A stretch of 64,000 nt of DNA, from assembly GCF_003606285.1 (NCBI RefSeq), contig NZ_CP028884.1, forward strand, positions 248,001 through 312,000, in the 5' to 3' direction. Under the pieces are notes generated by a model. That model saw only the letters and a list, made by a program, of their open reading frames with translations, had not been told where the DNA came from and searched no databases. This DNA comes from Borrelia turcica IST7. GTDB taxonomy: Bacteria; Spirochaetota; Spirochaetia; Borreliales; Borreliaceae. Shown here piece after piece: positions 44,235 to 53,916 of this stretch (its first letter is position 1; each line of letters begins with the position of its first letter). The translations under genes were made by a program, and so were the position numbers.

Positions 44235-45401
44235 TCAATAATAAGATTTACTCTTGATCCTTCGAATGAATTCAACATCGTCACTTATTCTGTATCCATT
44301 TATCTTCTTTATAAAAGTAAGTGGTTCTGCCACACTAATGTTATGAGGTACAACTTGCCCATCAGTGATATAAGAAACTTCCTTTCTCATTTCATGAATC
44401 AAACTTATTAAATTTCCAACACATGTTGTCTCATCTAGTTTCGTAAAAATCACAGTCTTATAATTAAAAGGAGAAAACTGATGAAATATTTCCTTAATGT
44501 CCGATGTTTTTGTAGTAGAACTTACGGCCAAATGAAATTCAGCATCACGACCACAAGCATTCAGAAGTTCTTTCATCTCAGCAAGTTTCATAAAATCCTT
44601 AGGACTTTTGCCAATAGTATCAATAAGAACAAGATCAAAATCTTTTGACTGTGTAATCTCTTCCTTTAAATCCTTAAAAGACTCAATTGCCTTAACGGGA
44701 ATTCCCATAATATCACCATAAGTTTGAATTTGCTTCTTAGCCCCTATACGATAATTATCAATAGTAATAATCTTAATATTTAAGTTCTTATTGTCACCAT
44801 TGATTCCATAAATTGCCGCAAGCTTTGCAATTGTGGTTGTCTTCCCTACTCCCGTTGGACCTACTAGAATAAAAATCCTCTTTTTAAGATTATCAATAAT
44901 AGAACCTGAGCATTTAATAGTCTCAGCAATATATACCACAACACTATCCCTAACTTTATCATAATCATCAAGACCTGACAAACTAAACTCTTTCTTAATA
45001 AAATCATTAACATCTCTTATGTAATTTTCAGAAAAATCATTATCACGCAAAATGTCTTCTATTTTCAAGATTGTTGGATGATTAATTTCTTCTTTCTTAT
45101 GTGCAAGCTCATTCTTAAGAGATTTAACCTCCTTAAGTACATCTTCAATTGAAGAACTCTCTTGTTTTTTTATACTTTGAAGAATTTTACGTTTTTCCTC
45201 TTCAACATTTATTTGCTGTTGTCCAATGTCATATCTAACATAACCTGAAACCTCAATCCAATCCTTACTAAATAAGCCAAAGATACCCCCATGAGATATG
45301 GTCTTATAAGTCATGACTCTAGCATTTTTTCCATATTTCTTCTTAATTATTTCTATGACCTCATTATAGGTTGGTCCTCTTTCTGTAAAATATTGAACCA
45401 T
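44235..45401 (-). CDS. flhF: FlhF SRP-type GTPase
   Basis: Signal-recognition-particle-like GTPase that selects the site of flagellar assembly; in Borrelia it is needed for polar placement and number of the periplasmic flagella. A B domain at residues ~1-90 and a helical N domain precede the G domain with G1 VGPTGVGKTTT near 195, G3 region DTIGKSP near 270 and FTKLDET near 330. 388 aa is normal. The ATG shares one base with the flhA stop, which implies coupled translation. Confidence 0.94.
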   Translation of the reverse strand: MVQYFTERGPTYNEVIEIIKKKYGKNARVMTYKTISHGGIFGLFSKDWIEVSGYVRYDIGQQQINVEEEKRKILQSIKKQESSSIEDVLKEVKSLKNELAHKKEEINHPTILKIEDILRDNDFSENYIRDVNDFIKKEFSLSGLDDYDKVRDSVVVYIAETIKCSGSIIDNLKKRIFILVGPTGVGKTTTIAKLAAIYGINGDNKNLNIKIITIDNYRIGAKKQIQTYGDIMGIPVKAIESFKDLKEEITQSKDFDLVLIDTIGKSPKDFMKLAEMKELLNACGRDAEFHLAVSSTTKTSDIKEIFHQFSPFNYKTVIFTKLDETTCVGNLISLIHEMRKEVSYITDGQVVPHNISVAEPLTFIKKINGYRISDDVEFIRRIKSKSYY

Positions 45402-47494
45402 TATTCTTCAACCTCTACTGTCTTAAGCACATTAACTTTAACATTTTTGGGCACTTCTAGCACAGAAATAACAACAATATCTGAAAGATCTCTACTCATT
45501 AGCACCCTTATTACAGGTCGTGCAGACTCACTTGACAACACAACAGGATAATAACCTTGAGTTTGTACCTCATTTATAAGTTTAAAAAGCTCATAAACAA
45601 ATTTTGCCTTCAAATTGGGCTCAAGAGAACTTATAAGATCATTATTAGACTCAAACCTTGATTCAATTATTTTTTGCTCAAATTCTGGATTTATTGTTAT
45701 TACATTAAGTTCCAAGTTAGAGTCTAAATATCCACTAACTATTTGTCTTCCAATTGCTTGTCTGCATTTTTCAATTAAAAAGAATATATCTTTAGTAATA
45801 CTTGTAAAGTCTGCTATTGTTTCAAAAATTGTAACTAAATTACGAATTGAAACTTGTTCCCTTAAAAGTCCTTGAAGTACTCTTTGAATCTCTCCAACTG
45901 AAAAATCCTTTAAAACTTCTTCAACAATTGCCCCATAGTCTTTCTTAAATACATCAAGAATATTTTGGACATCTTGACGAGTTAAGATTTCAGAAGCATG
46001 CCTCTTAATAAGTTCTGTCATATGAGTAGCAATAATAGAAGGTGGATCAACTACAGTATAACCTAACTTTTCAGCCATTTCTCTTCCCTCATCATTCACC
46101 CAAAGAGATGGAAGTCCAAATGAAGGATCTTTTGTAAGATCTCCCTGTATACCAGAATCAGCACCTACATTGATAACCAAAAACTTACCAAGCTTAATCT
46201 CCCCGTGTCCAATCTCAACCCCTCTAAGTTTAAATGAATATTCATTAGACTTAAGGCGCATATTATCTACTATTCTAATCTTAGGTACAACTATTCCAAA
46301 TTCAAGTGCAATCTCACGGCGTATTTTTACGATACGGTCAAGTAATTCTGAAGTTTTTGTATCATCTACAATTGGAACAAGATTGTATCCAATCTCTAAA
46401 GATAATGGATCTAGTGGAACAACAGGAGCAACTTCTCTTTCAGCATAACTTGATATTTTATCTTCCTCTGCCTTTTGTCTCTCATAAAATTCTTTATTCT
46501 TAATTAAATTAGAAAGTGAATAAGCTAAAAATGCTATTACTAAACTTAACAAAATTAGTATTAATGTAGGAAATCCTGGAAGAAACGCCAAAAACAATAA
46601 AAATCCAGATACAATCCAATAAATTCCCGAATAAGAGGTAAATTGTTCAATAATTTCCCCTCCAAAACTATTCTTAGCTATGGACCTTGTAACAATAAGT
46701 CCTGTTGCTGTTGAAATTAATAGTGCCGGAAGCTGTGACACAAGTCCATCTCCAACAGTTAATGACACATAATTATTAATGGCATCGTTAAAATTAAGAC
46801 CTTGTAGAGTAACACCTATTAAGAGTCCTCCAATAATGTTTATAAGAGTTATTAAAAGCCCAACCTTTACATTCCCTGAAACAAACTTAGAAGCACCGTC
46901 CATAGCCCCATAAAAATTTACTTCTGCCTGTAAATCATTTTTCTGTCTTGTAGCTTCCTCTTCCGTTAAATTTCCAGAACTATATGCAGAATCAATAGCC
47001 ATCTGTTTTCCAGGAAGAGCATCAAGCGCAAAACGAGCAGCTACCTCAGCAACCCTTGTAGCACCCTTAGTGATAACAATAAATTGAACTGCAATTATAA
47101 TAAGGAATATGATAAATCCAACAACAAGACCCTGAGTCCCAGTACTTCCAACAACAAATGTTCCAAAAGCTCTTATCATCTGACCATCGAAACTCACTCC
47201 CTTTGTCAAAATTAATCTAGTAGAAGAAATATTTAAAACAAGGCCAAAAATAGTCATAACAAGCAAAAGTGTTGGAAAAACAGAAAAATCAAGTGAACGC
47301 TTAGAATAAAGAACAATAAGGATAATTAAAAGACTCACTACCAAATTAACCGCAATCAAAGCATCTAAAATAAATGCAGGAAGTGGTAAAATAAAACCAG
47401 CAACAATAAGTATTAAACCAATTGAAACTATTAAGTCCGACTTATTAGCCAACCCCAAATATCCTAATACAGTATTCCTTCTAGCATCCAACAA
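45401..47494 (-). CDS. flhA: FlhA flagellar export apparatus protein
   Basis: Main membrane component of the flagellar type III export gate, forming the nonameric ring under the MS ring. About eight membrane helices lie within residues 20-330, with the FHIPEP-like loop region near 145-215 (ARFALDALPGKQMAIDS, a strong family mark). The cytoplasmic domain follows from ~350 and contains GYTVVDPPSIIATH. 697 aa is as expected. One base separates it from the flhB stop. Confidence 0.97.
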   Translation of the reverse strand: MLDARRNTVLGYLGLANKSDLIVSIGLILIVAGFILPLPAFILDALIAVNLVVSLLIILIVLYSKRSLDFSVFPTLLLVMTIFGLVLNISSTRLILTKGVSFDGQMIRAFGTFVVGSTGTQGLVVGFIIFLIIIAVQFIVITKGATRVAEVAARFALDALPGKQMAIDSAYSSGNLTEEEATRQKNDLQAEVNFYGAMDGASKFVSGNVKVGLLITLINIIGGLLIGVTLQGLNFNDAINNYVSLTVGDGLVSQLPALLISTATGLIVTRSIAKNSFGGEIIEQFTSYSGIYWIVSGFLLFLAFLPGFPTLILILLSLVIAFLAYSLSNLIKNKEFYERQKAEEDKISSYAEREVAPVVPLDPLSLEIGYNLVPIVDDTKTSELLDRIVKIRREIALEFGIVVPKIRIVDNMRLKSNEYSFKLRGVEIGHGEIKLGKFLVINVGADSGIQGDLTKDPSFGLPSLWVNDEGREMAEKLGYTVVDPPSIIATHMTELIKRHASEILTRQDVQNILDVFKKDYGAIVEEVLKDFSVGEIQRVLQGLLREQVSIRNLVTIFETIADFTSITKDIFFLIEKCRQAIGRQIVSGYLDSNLELNVITINPEFEQKIIESRFESNNDLISSLEPNLKAKFVYELFKLINEVQTQGYYPVVLSSESARPVIRVLMSRDLSDIVVISVLEVPKNVKVNVLKTVEVEE

Positions 47495-47495
47495 C

Positions 47496-48623
47496 TCAAC
47501 CTCTACTTAAATTTTTAGTAATAGAATATACTTTTACAAGAATTTTTGAAACAATCTCCCAATATTCTCTTGGAATCTCCTCATTAACTTTAACATTAGC
47601 ATAAAGAGCTCTAGCAAGTGTTTTATTCTCTACCACAGGAATATTATTATCTCTAGCAATTTGCTTAATTATAAATGCAATCTCATCCTGTCCCTTTGCA
47701 AGCACCTTAGGTGCTAACATAGTCTTACTATCCCACTTAATAGCAATAGCAAAATGCTCCGGATTAGCAATTACTACATCTGCCTGAGGAACCGTTATCT
47801 TTAAATTAGAATTTAAAATATCCCTCATCCTCTCTCTCATCCTAGAACGAAGTAGGGGATCACCTTCCATTTCCTTTCTCTCTTGTTTTACCTCTTCTTT
47901 CGTCATTTTCAAATTTTCGATATAACGAGTTCTTTGAAAAGCATAATCCAATATACTAATAACCATTAACACTATTACCGAAAAAAAGCACATTCTATAA
48001 GCAAGTCCCAATATAATAGAAATGCCTTCTTCAAGACTATACTCAGATATTCTTGAGATTTTACCTATATTGCTTTTTAGAATAATGTAATATATCAAAA
48101 ATATTATAACAACTTTTGATAAACTTTTAAACAAATTAAAAAAAGCATCAAATGAACCAAATGAATTCTTTATCCACTTTGAAAAATTCGGGTTTATTCT
48201 ATCCCACTTAGGAGCTATAGGTTTAAAAGTAACCAGAAAGCCAACTTGAACAACATTAATAAAAAAATTGACCACAAATGATATTAAAAGAAATACAATT
48301 ATATATCCAAACATTGCTTTAAAATATGCAAAATTTAATGAATAAATACTAATAGACATTATTTCTGGAAGTTTACTGGCTTGCCATCTAAAAACACTCA
48401 CTAAATCTTGTGCAAAATAAGATAACATAAAGAAAAATACTGTTAATAATATGCAAAGACTAATGGCTGAATTAATTTCATTTGATTTTAATACTTGCCC
48501 TTCTTCTCTTGCTTTTTGTTTCTTCTGCTCAGTAGGAAGTTCGGTTCTCCCTTCATCTTCTGAAGCAAAAAAATTAAGGGGAATATACCAATTTTTACCT
48601 AAGAATTCTTCCTTAGCACTCAT
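47496..48623 (-). CDS. flhB: FlhB export specificity switch protein
   Basis: Export gate protein whose cytoplasmic domain controls the change from rod/hook to filament substrates. Four membrane helices lie at ~50-235, then the conserved linker with many charged residues (KEEVKQERKEMEGDP) and the autocleavage region. The usual NPTH reads N287-P288-E289-H290 here; the Asn-Pro bond is kept and the Thr is Glu. 375 aa is normal. The start overlaps the fliR end by 4 bases (ATGA type). Confidence 0.95.
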   Translation of the reverse strand: MSAKEEFLGKNWYIPLNFFASEDEGRTELPTEQKKQKAREEGQVLKSNEINSAISLCILLTVFFFMLSYFAQDLVSVFRWQASKLPEIMSISIYSLNFAYFKAMFGYIIVFLLISFVVNFFINVVQVGFLVTFKPIAPKWDRINPNFSKWIKNSFGSFDAFFNLFKSLSKVVIIFLIYYIILKSNIGKISRISEYSLEEGISIILGLAYRMCFFSVIVLMVISILDYAFQRTRYIENLKMTKEEVKQERKEMEGDPLLRSRMRERMRDILNSNLKITVPQADVVIANPEHFAIAIKWDSKTMLAPKVLAKGQDEIAFIIKQIARDNNIPVVENKTLARALYANVKVNEEIPREYWEIVSKILVKVYSITKNLSRG

Positions 48624-49408
48624 TTTAAAATCCCAGAAAATAAATTTAAAACATTCTGCAGAGATTCTAAAGCAAGCTCAATTACTCTCTTAACAGATAT
48701 TGTCAAACTTGGAAAACTAACATACAAAATAAGCAGACCTAAGCATAAAGAAACCGAAAAACTAAGCATTAATAAATTCATCTGAGGAGAAGTTTTTGAA
48801 AGTATGCCTAAAATCAAATAAAGTAATAACAGTACTCCTAATATAGGCAAAGAAATTACTAAAGCTTTTTCAAAAAGAACGGCAAAAGAATAAAGCATTA
48901 ATGTAACAAATTCATAATTTCCTACATTAACCAAATTTTCAATTCTAACATTTAAAACAGAATCATGAACTCCTACAAAAAAGAAACGCATCAAAATATC
49001 ATTTGATAAAAATACAAGTAAAAAAAGATATGTAAATATCTGAGATATTACCAAACTATCTTCCTCTGCAAATACATCAAAAATATTTGCGTAAGCAAGT
49101 CCCATTTGATTTGAGAAAAAAAATCCTAACAAATGAAAAACATTAAAAATTATACTCACAAAAAAAGCTTGAATAAGCCCCAAAATGGCTTCTCCTAACA
49201 ATATCAACACAAATGAAAACAAATTATCTAAAGGATAAACAACATTTATTTTATCTACAAGGATAATAGAAAGAATTAGAGAAAAGAAAAAATTTAAATA
49301 ACCTACTCTTATGGTTGAAAAGAGAGGAGAAAATCTTAAAAAAAGAAAAATCCTAACAAACACAGGTAAAACAACAAAAGATTTTAAAACTAAAAAATTT
49401 ATATCCAT
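48620..49408 (-). CDS. fliR: FliR export gate protein
   Basis: Membrane core of the FliPQR export channel. 262 aa with about six hydrophobic segments covering nearly the whole length. The FliR pattern PVFVRIFLFLRFSPLFS near residue 14 and the middle segment with NQMGLAYANIFD near 98 match the family. It follows fliQ by 16 bases and overlaps flhB by 4. Assignment rests on length, topology and its place in the fliPQR-flhB order. Confidence 0.93.
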   Translation of the reverse strand: MDINFLVLKSFVVLPVFVRIFLFLRFSPLFSTIRVGYLNFFFSLILSIILVDKINVVYPLDNLFSFVLILLGEAILGLIQAFFVSIIFNVFHLLGFFFSNQMGLAYANIFDVFAEEDSLVISQIFTYLFLLVFLSNDILMRFFFVGVHDSVLNVRIENLVNVGNYEFVTLMLYSFAVLFEKALVISLPILGVLLLLYLILGILSKTSPQMNLLMLSFSVSLCLGLLILYVSFPSLTISVKRVIELALESLQNVLNLFSGILK

Positions 49409-49424
49409 ATTCTAAATTCACAAA

Positions 49425-49688
49425 TTATATATTTTGTATTTGATTAAATACCGCAAAAGTAAACTGCATCAGCTTTTTTAAAATCCAAGGACCAAAAATA
49501 ACAAGAGTTAAAAGTATTATAATAATTTTAGGAATAAAACTAAGAGTTTGATCTTGAATGGATGTGACTGCTTGAAAAATCGAAATTAAAAGACCAACCA
49601 CAAGTGCTGTAATCAACATTGGAGCCGAGAGAATAATGATATTCTCAATAGAAATTCTAATTAGATAAATAATTTGACCAGTTGTCAT
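49425..49688 (-). CDS. fliQ: FliQ export gate protein
   Basis: 87-aa small membrane protein with two helices (residues ~16-38 and ~53-75), the standard FliQ plan. The conserved ISIFQAVTSIQDQTLSFIPK loop between them is a family hallmark. It sits between fliP (7-base gap) and fliR. Confidence 0.95.
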   Translation of the reverse strand: MTTGQIIYLIRISIENIIILSAPMLITALVVGLLISIFQAVTSIQDQTLSFIPKIIIILLTLVIFGPWILKKLMQFTFAVFNQIQNI

Positions 49689-49695
49689 TTAACCC

Positions 49696-50466
49696 TCACA
49701 TGAAGCTTTTAATAAGCCCCCCCGTAATTAAAGTCCAACCGTCTACCATGACAAAAAGAATAAGTTTAAATGGCAAAGAGATCATTACAGGAGGCAACAT
49801 TATCATCCCCATTGCCATTAAGACCGAAGCTACAATAATATCTATCACTATGAATGGCAAAAATATTAAAATTCCCATTTTAAAAGCAACTTTCAATTCG
49901 TGCAAAACAAAAGACGCAATCAAAACATGAGTTGGAACCTCACTAAAATTTTTAGGCTTTGCATAATTACTCATACTCATAAATAATCTAATCTCTTCAT
50001 GTCTACCATTAGACATCTGTTTATACATAAAATTCCTAAGTGGAGCAATTCCTTTATCATAAAATTCATGAAAAGTTATTTTGGAATCCTTAAGGGGTAC
50101 ATACGCATTCTTGTATATTATGTTAAAAGTTGGCCACATTGTAAAAAGAGTTAAGAACAAAGCTAATCCCATTATTACCTGATTTGGAGGAGATTGCTGA
50201 AGAGATAACGCTCTTCTTATAAAATCCAATACTATTGCTATTCTTAAAAATGAAGTCATTAAGACCAAGAAAGCTGGAGATAGAGTTATTATAGTCAATA
50301 TCAATAAAAGCTGTAAAGGAAATACTAAACCCCCACCTGCAGAATTTCCAAAATCAACAAACGGAAAATTTAGGCCAGTAGTAGTCTGCAAAGATTTAGT
50401 CTGTGCAAATAAAAAATTTGCAACTCCAAAAAACAAAAAAAGAATTAATTTATTTTTCAAAAACAA
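49696..50466 (-). CDS. fliP: FliP export gate protein
   Basis: 256 aa. A cleavable signal peptide (LFLFFGVANFLFA, residues ~8-21) is followed by four membrane helices and the well-kept FliP segments SPAFLVLMTSFLRIAIVL near 63 and LRRALSLQQSPPNQV-like RRALSLQQSPPNQVIMGLAL near 85. With FliQ and FliR it forms the export channel. It lies 3 bases after fliO. Confidence 0.97.
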   Translation of the reverse strand: MFLKNKLILFLFFGVANFLFAQTKSLQTTTGLNFPFVDFGNSAGGGLVFPLQLLLILTIITLSPAFLVLMTSFLRIAIVLDFIRRALSLQQSPPNQVIMGLALFLTLFTMWPTFNIIYKNAYVPLKDSKITFHEFYDKGIAPLRNFMYKQMSNGRHEEIRLFMSMSNYAKPKNFSEVPTHVLIASFVLHELKVAFKMGILIFLPFIVIDIIVASVLMAMGMIMLPPVMISLPFKLILFVMVDGWTLITGGLIKSFM

Positions 50467-50469
50467 CCT

Positions 50470-51111
50470 CTAAAACTTTTTAAGTCTATCTTGCTTACTC
50501 TTTAAAGAAGTCTCAATATCTTTTTCTAGGTCAGTATAATCATCCTTATCAAGTGATTCTTCATCTTCTTCCCTACTCTTATGCAACACCTTATTAATTA
50601 TCGTTTTAAAAGAATTTTCACTACTCAGATCTTTATCCTTAACAAGTTCAAATTCCAAATTGTTTAATTCTTCACCTTGTCTTATTTCTCTTAATAAAAC
50701 AGAAGAATTAGCAGACACCAAAAATACATAAACATTGCCTAGTATATTAATAATTCTTATGGAATTTTTATTATCTATTTCATAAAAAGCAAGCTCTCTT
50801 ATAAAATCTAATTTTCTATCATTCTTTACTCTCTTATGATTAAAAATCATTTTCTTAAATAAAAAGATAAAAAAGATAAAAAAAGACAGAAACAATAATA
50901 TCTTAACTAAATCCGTCATATTGAAAAGAGATATATTTTGTATATCGTCACTATTCAGCTTAGACTCATCATCTCCAAATATAGGTAAATCAGCCTCATT
51001 TTCCAGCCCAGAAGAAACAATATCCAAATTAACTTCCTCTCCCTGAGCAAATAAATTTTTAGAAAACAAAAGAAAAATCAAAAACAAAAACTTAAATAAG
51101 CACTTAGTCAT
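50470..51111 (-). CDS. fliO: FliO/FliZ-type export assembly protein
   Basis: 213 aa. A signal peptide at residues ~5-22, an acidic periplasmic stretch, a membrane helix near 68-87 ([20 protein letters not shown]), and a cytoplasmic domain with a [16 protein letters not shown] beta segment typical of FliO. FliO helps assemble the FliP ring. In spirochaete annotation this gene is called fliZ. It overlaps the fliN end by 8 bases. Confidence 0.88.
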   Translation of the reverse strand: MTKCLFKFLFLIFLLFSKNLFAQGEEVNLDIVSSGLENEADLPIFGDDESKLNSDDIQNISLFNMTDLVKILLFLSFFIFFIFLFKKMIFNHKRVKNDRKLDFIRELAFYEIDNKNSIRIINILGNVYVFLVSANSSVLLREIRQGEELNNLEFELVKDKDLSSENSFKTIINKVLHKSREEDEESLDKDDYTDLEKDIETSLKSKQDRLKKF

Positions 51112-51445
51112 TTTTAATTTTAATTATTTCAGTAATTCTAACTCCAAAATTCTCATCAATTACAACAACTTCTCCTTTAGCTACCGCCTTTCCATTTACC
51201 AAAATATCTACAGGTTCACCCGCAAGCTTATCAAGCGTAATAATCGTACCCTCAGACATACCAAGTATGTCCTTAATCTTTCTCTCCGTTCTACCAAGTT
51301 CAACAGTAACTTGCATAGACACATCCATTAAAAGTCCAAAATTACTAGGGTCAACACCTTCTGGCAAGGTATCAATCAAATCAGGAAGCTTAACACCCTT
51401 TATTTCAGGCTTTTCTTCTCTAAAATCATTCTCATCTACACCCAT
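51104..51445 (-). CDS. fliN: FliN C-ring switch protein
   Basis: 113 aa. The C-terminal SpoA/surface-presentation domain is clear: [20 protein letters not shown] near residue 43, then [20 protein letters not shown] and FGVRITEI at the end. Part of the rotor switch with FliM and FliG. A disordered N-terminal ~30 residues carries [14 protein letters not shown]. 44 bases separate it from fliM. Confidence 0.95.
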   Translation of the reverse strand: MGVDENDFREEKPEIKGVKLPDLIDTLPEGVDPSNFGLLMDVSMQVTVELGRTERKIKDILGMSEGTIITLDKLAGEPVDILVNGKAVAKGEVVVIDENFGVRITEIIKIKND

Positions 51446-51489
51446 AAATTACCTCTTTCCACGAACTTAATAATACTATTTATTATAAA

Positions 51490-52548
51490 CTATTCAATCT
51501 CTTCTGTAAGTTCTTTTAATAAATCAAAATCTTTTATATCACCAACCTTCTCCGTAACCTGAACAGAAATCTTATTTCCTACCAGACCCATTCTACATTT
51601 AAACTTCTGTTTAGTCCCTACCTTTAAACTCAAATCTTTATTTATTGGAGAATTTTCAAGATTAATAACATCTCCCTTTTCCAAAGACAATATTTCTCTT
51701 ACCTTTAGTTTAACCTCTCCCATTTCCGCTATTAAAGGCATATTTGTATTTTCAAGTCTTTCTCTTAATGCATCAAGATTCTCACTAGTAGTACCCACTC
51801 CAATTAAAGAATGCCAATATCTTGTTGAAAGCTTAGAAACAATAGGCTCTATTGTAATATAAGGCAAGCAAAAGTTCATAAGTCCCTCAACTTTACCTAT
51901 CTTAACCTCAAGAGTTACCAAAATAATCATCTCTGTTGGAGGCACTATTTGGGCAAACTGAGGATTGACCTCTATATGACCAAACCGAGGCCTAAGGTCA
52001 ACGACCTGAGACCAAGCTTCTCTCATATTAGCAAGTATACGAATAATAACACTCTCCATTACAGATTGCTCTATTTCCGTCAAGTCTCTACTCTTATCCT
52101 TAATAGTATCCCCATCACCACCAAAAAGTCTGTCAACTATTGCAAATGCAATAGTAGGATCAACTTCAAATATAGCAGAACCCTTTAAAGGATCCATATT
52201 GATTATCGCTAAAGTAGTAGGATTTGGAATAGACCTAATAAATTCTTCATAAGTCAACTGATCAACTGAAGCCACATGTACATGTACCATTTTCCTTAAA
52301 AGAGCAGACAAAGAAGTTGTAGTATACCTTGCAAATGCCTCATGAAAACTTGATACTGTTCTAACTTGTTCTTTTGAAAACTTATCCGGTCTCTTAAAAT
52401 CATAAATTTTAACCTTCTGTTTCTTGCCCATAGGGCTAGATATAACATTAGAAAGTGTATCATCCGATGATAAACTATCAGATGAATTAATAGACTCTAA
52501 AAGACTATCTATATCATCTTGAGACAATGCTCCTGGATTACTCGCCAT
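51490..52548 (-). CDS. fliM: FliM C-ring switch protein
   Basis: 352 aa. The N-terminal LSQDDIDSLLESI (residues 8-20) is the CheY-P binding motif. The middle domain has the GGDGDTIKD turn near 145, which holds a GGxG-like FliG contact, and the SpoA domain lies at the C-terminus (MGEVKLKVREILSLEKGDVI). Binding of CheY-P here switches motor direction. 17 bases follow fliL. Confidence 0.96.
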   Translation of the reverse strand: MASNPGALSQDDIDSLLESINSSDSLSSDDTLSNVISSPMGKKQKVKIYDFKRPDKFSKEQVRTVSSFHEAFARYTTTSLSALLRKMVHVHVASVDQLTYEEFIRSIPNPTTLAIINMDPLKGSAIFEVDPTIAFAIVDRLFGGDGDTIKDKSRDLTEIEQSVMESVIIRILANMREAWSQVVDLRPRFGHIEVNPQFAQIVPPTEMIILVTLEVKIGKVEGLMNFCLPYITIEPIVSKLSTRYWHSLIGVGTTSENLDALRERLENTNMPLIAEMGEVKLKVREILSLEKGDVINLENSPINKDLSLKVGTKQKFKCRMGLVGNKISVQVTEKVGDIKDFDLLKELTEEIE

Positions 52549-52565
52549 TAAAATTCCTCTTAAAA

Positions 52566-53096
52566 TTACATATCAAATATATCAATTTGTGTTAATGCAA
52601 TCTCTTTTATTTCACCATTTCTAAGAACACTATTAATCCTAGCCTTAATTTCTGCTTTAATCTGACTCTCATTTTTTATCTCTTGTGCTGTCCTTTGACT
52701 AAAATATTCTCTAATAATATCTTTTAACCTTACTTTTTGTCTTCCAAGTTCATTTAAAATATTTACATTATTCTCAGCATATCCCAAAGCAAGTTTTATT
52801 ACAAAAGTTTTAGGAGGAGTATCAAGAGTAGTTCCCCTAATCTCATCTATGCTCTCATACCATATAAGCATAGGAGGTTTTCCTAAATATTCATTAGAAA
52901 AAATTGGAAATTCATTAGGTGCTCCACTTTGACTTACTACCATCTTAGATACAAAATAAGAAACTATAATCATAATAACAACAGTAAATAATCCTATTGC
53001 TATTATTTGCAAAATTTTTATTATAATATCTGGTAATAAAGCACTTTTTTTCCCATCACTCCCAACATCCATATTCTCATCATTATTCTCAGGCAT
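52566..53096 (-). CDS. fliL: FliL stator-associated protein
   Basis: 176 aa, single-pass inner-membrane protein with helix at residues ~24-51 and a periplasmic domain ending in the conserved ...EIKNESQIKAEIKARINSVL and DIFDM segments, as in FliL. In Borrelia FliL surrounds and steadies the stators and affects flagellar tilt. RBS AGGAGG is 5 to 6 bases upstream. 37 bases from motB. Confidence 0.93.
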   Translation of the reverse strand: MPENNDENMDVGSDGKKSALLPDIIIKILQIIAIGLFTVVIMIIVSYFVSKMVVSQSGAPNEFPIFSNEYLGKPPMLIWYESIDEIRGTTLDTPPKTFVIKLALGYAENNVNILNELGRQKVRLKDIIREYFSQRTAQEIKNESQIKAEIKARINSVLRNGEIKEIALTQIDIFDM

Positions 53097-53133
53097 ATTC
53101 CCTCCTATAAATTTCTTCCTTCATTCTAACTTA

Positions 53134-53916
53134 TTATTGATTAATACCCTTAGTAGTACTTAAAGAAGAATCACTAGTAATTAAAATATCTATTCTTCTG
53201 TTATAAGCTCTACCCTCAGGTGTATCATCTGTAGCAATTGGTCTGCTACCTGCCAACCCAGATACCTCAAATTTATTCTCAATATTTGCTATCCTAGACT
53301 GATCAGTGTAGTTCAAAATCTGCTCTAGCATATTTACTGCCCTTGCCGCTGAAAGCTCCCAATTACTCTTCCAAATTTCATTTATACCAGTATCAATATT
53401 ATCCGTATGTCCTTCAATCTTAAAATTATATCCTTGCTCATCTAGGAAACCAATAAAAGATGCTATTTTTTGTATAGTCTCTCTATTTCCATCAAGCTTA
53501 ACTTCAGCACTAGCTGTATCAAAAAAAGTATCTGCTAAAAGAGATACAATAACCCCTCGTTCAAGACGCCTAACAATAACACTCTTAGACTGAATTTTTT
53601 CAATAAATTCAATCATAGACTTATTTCTAGCTGTCTGAGAAGCTTGTTTATTTTTAGCAGTAGAAGGTAAAGACATAAAACTATTACTCAAATAAGAAAG
53701 TTTATCTATATCTAAAGTCTTTCCACCTTTAAAAAATCCGGAACCTGTAAATGAAGCTGACATTATCTTTAATATGTTTTCTTTAAAAATAACATCATTT
53801 AATGAAAACATAGTAACAAAAAAAACAAGCAACAAGGTAACCATATCCCCATATGTTAACATATAATCAGGAGCACCCTCTTCACATTTTGAACGCTTCT
53901 TAGTCCTCAATGCCAT
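53134..53916 (-). CDS. motB: MotB stator protein
   Basis: 260 aa from the second of two adjacent ATG codons, which gives 6-base spacing to GGAGG and overlaps the motA stop by 1 base. The single membrane helix (MVTLLLVFFVTMFSL) carries the proton-binding Asp at D24, as numbered in Borrelia MotB. The C-terminal OmpA-like domain has IEGHTDNIDTG and AARAVNMLEQIL, for peptidoglycan binding. With MotA it forms the torque unit driven by the proton gradient. Confidence 0.96.
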   Translation of the reverse strand: MALRTKKRSKCEEGAPDYMLTYGDMVTLLLVFFVTMFSLNDVIFKENILKIMSASFTGSGFFKGGKTLDIDKLSYLSNSFMSLPSTAKNKQASQTARNKSMIEFIEKIQSKSVIVRRLERGVIVSLLADTFFDTASAEVKLDGNRETIQKIASFIGFLDEQGYNFKIEGHTDNIDTGINEIWKSNWELSAARAVNMLEQILNYTDQSRIANIENKFEVSGLAGSRPIATDDTPEGRAYNRRIDILITSDSSLSTTKGINQ

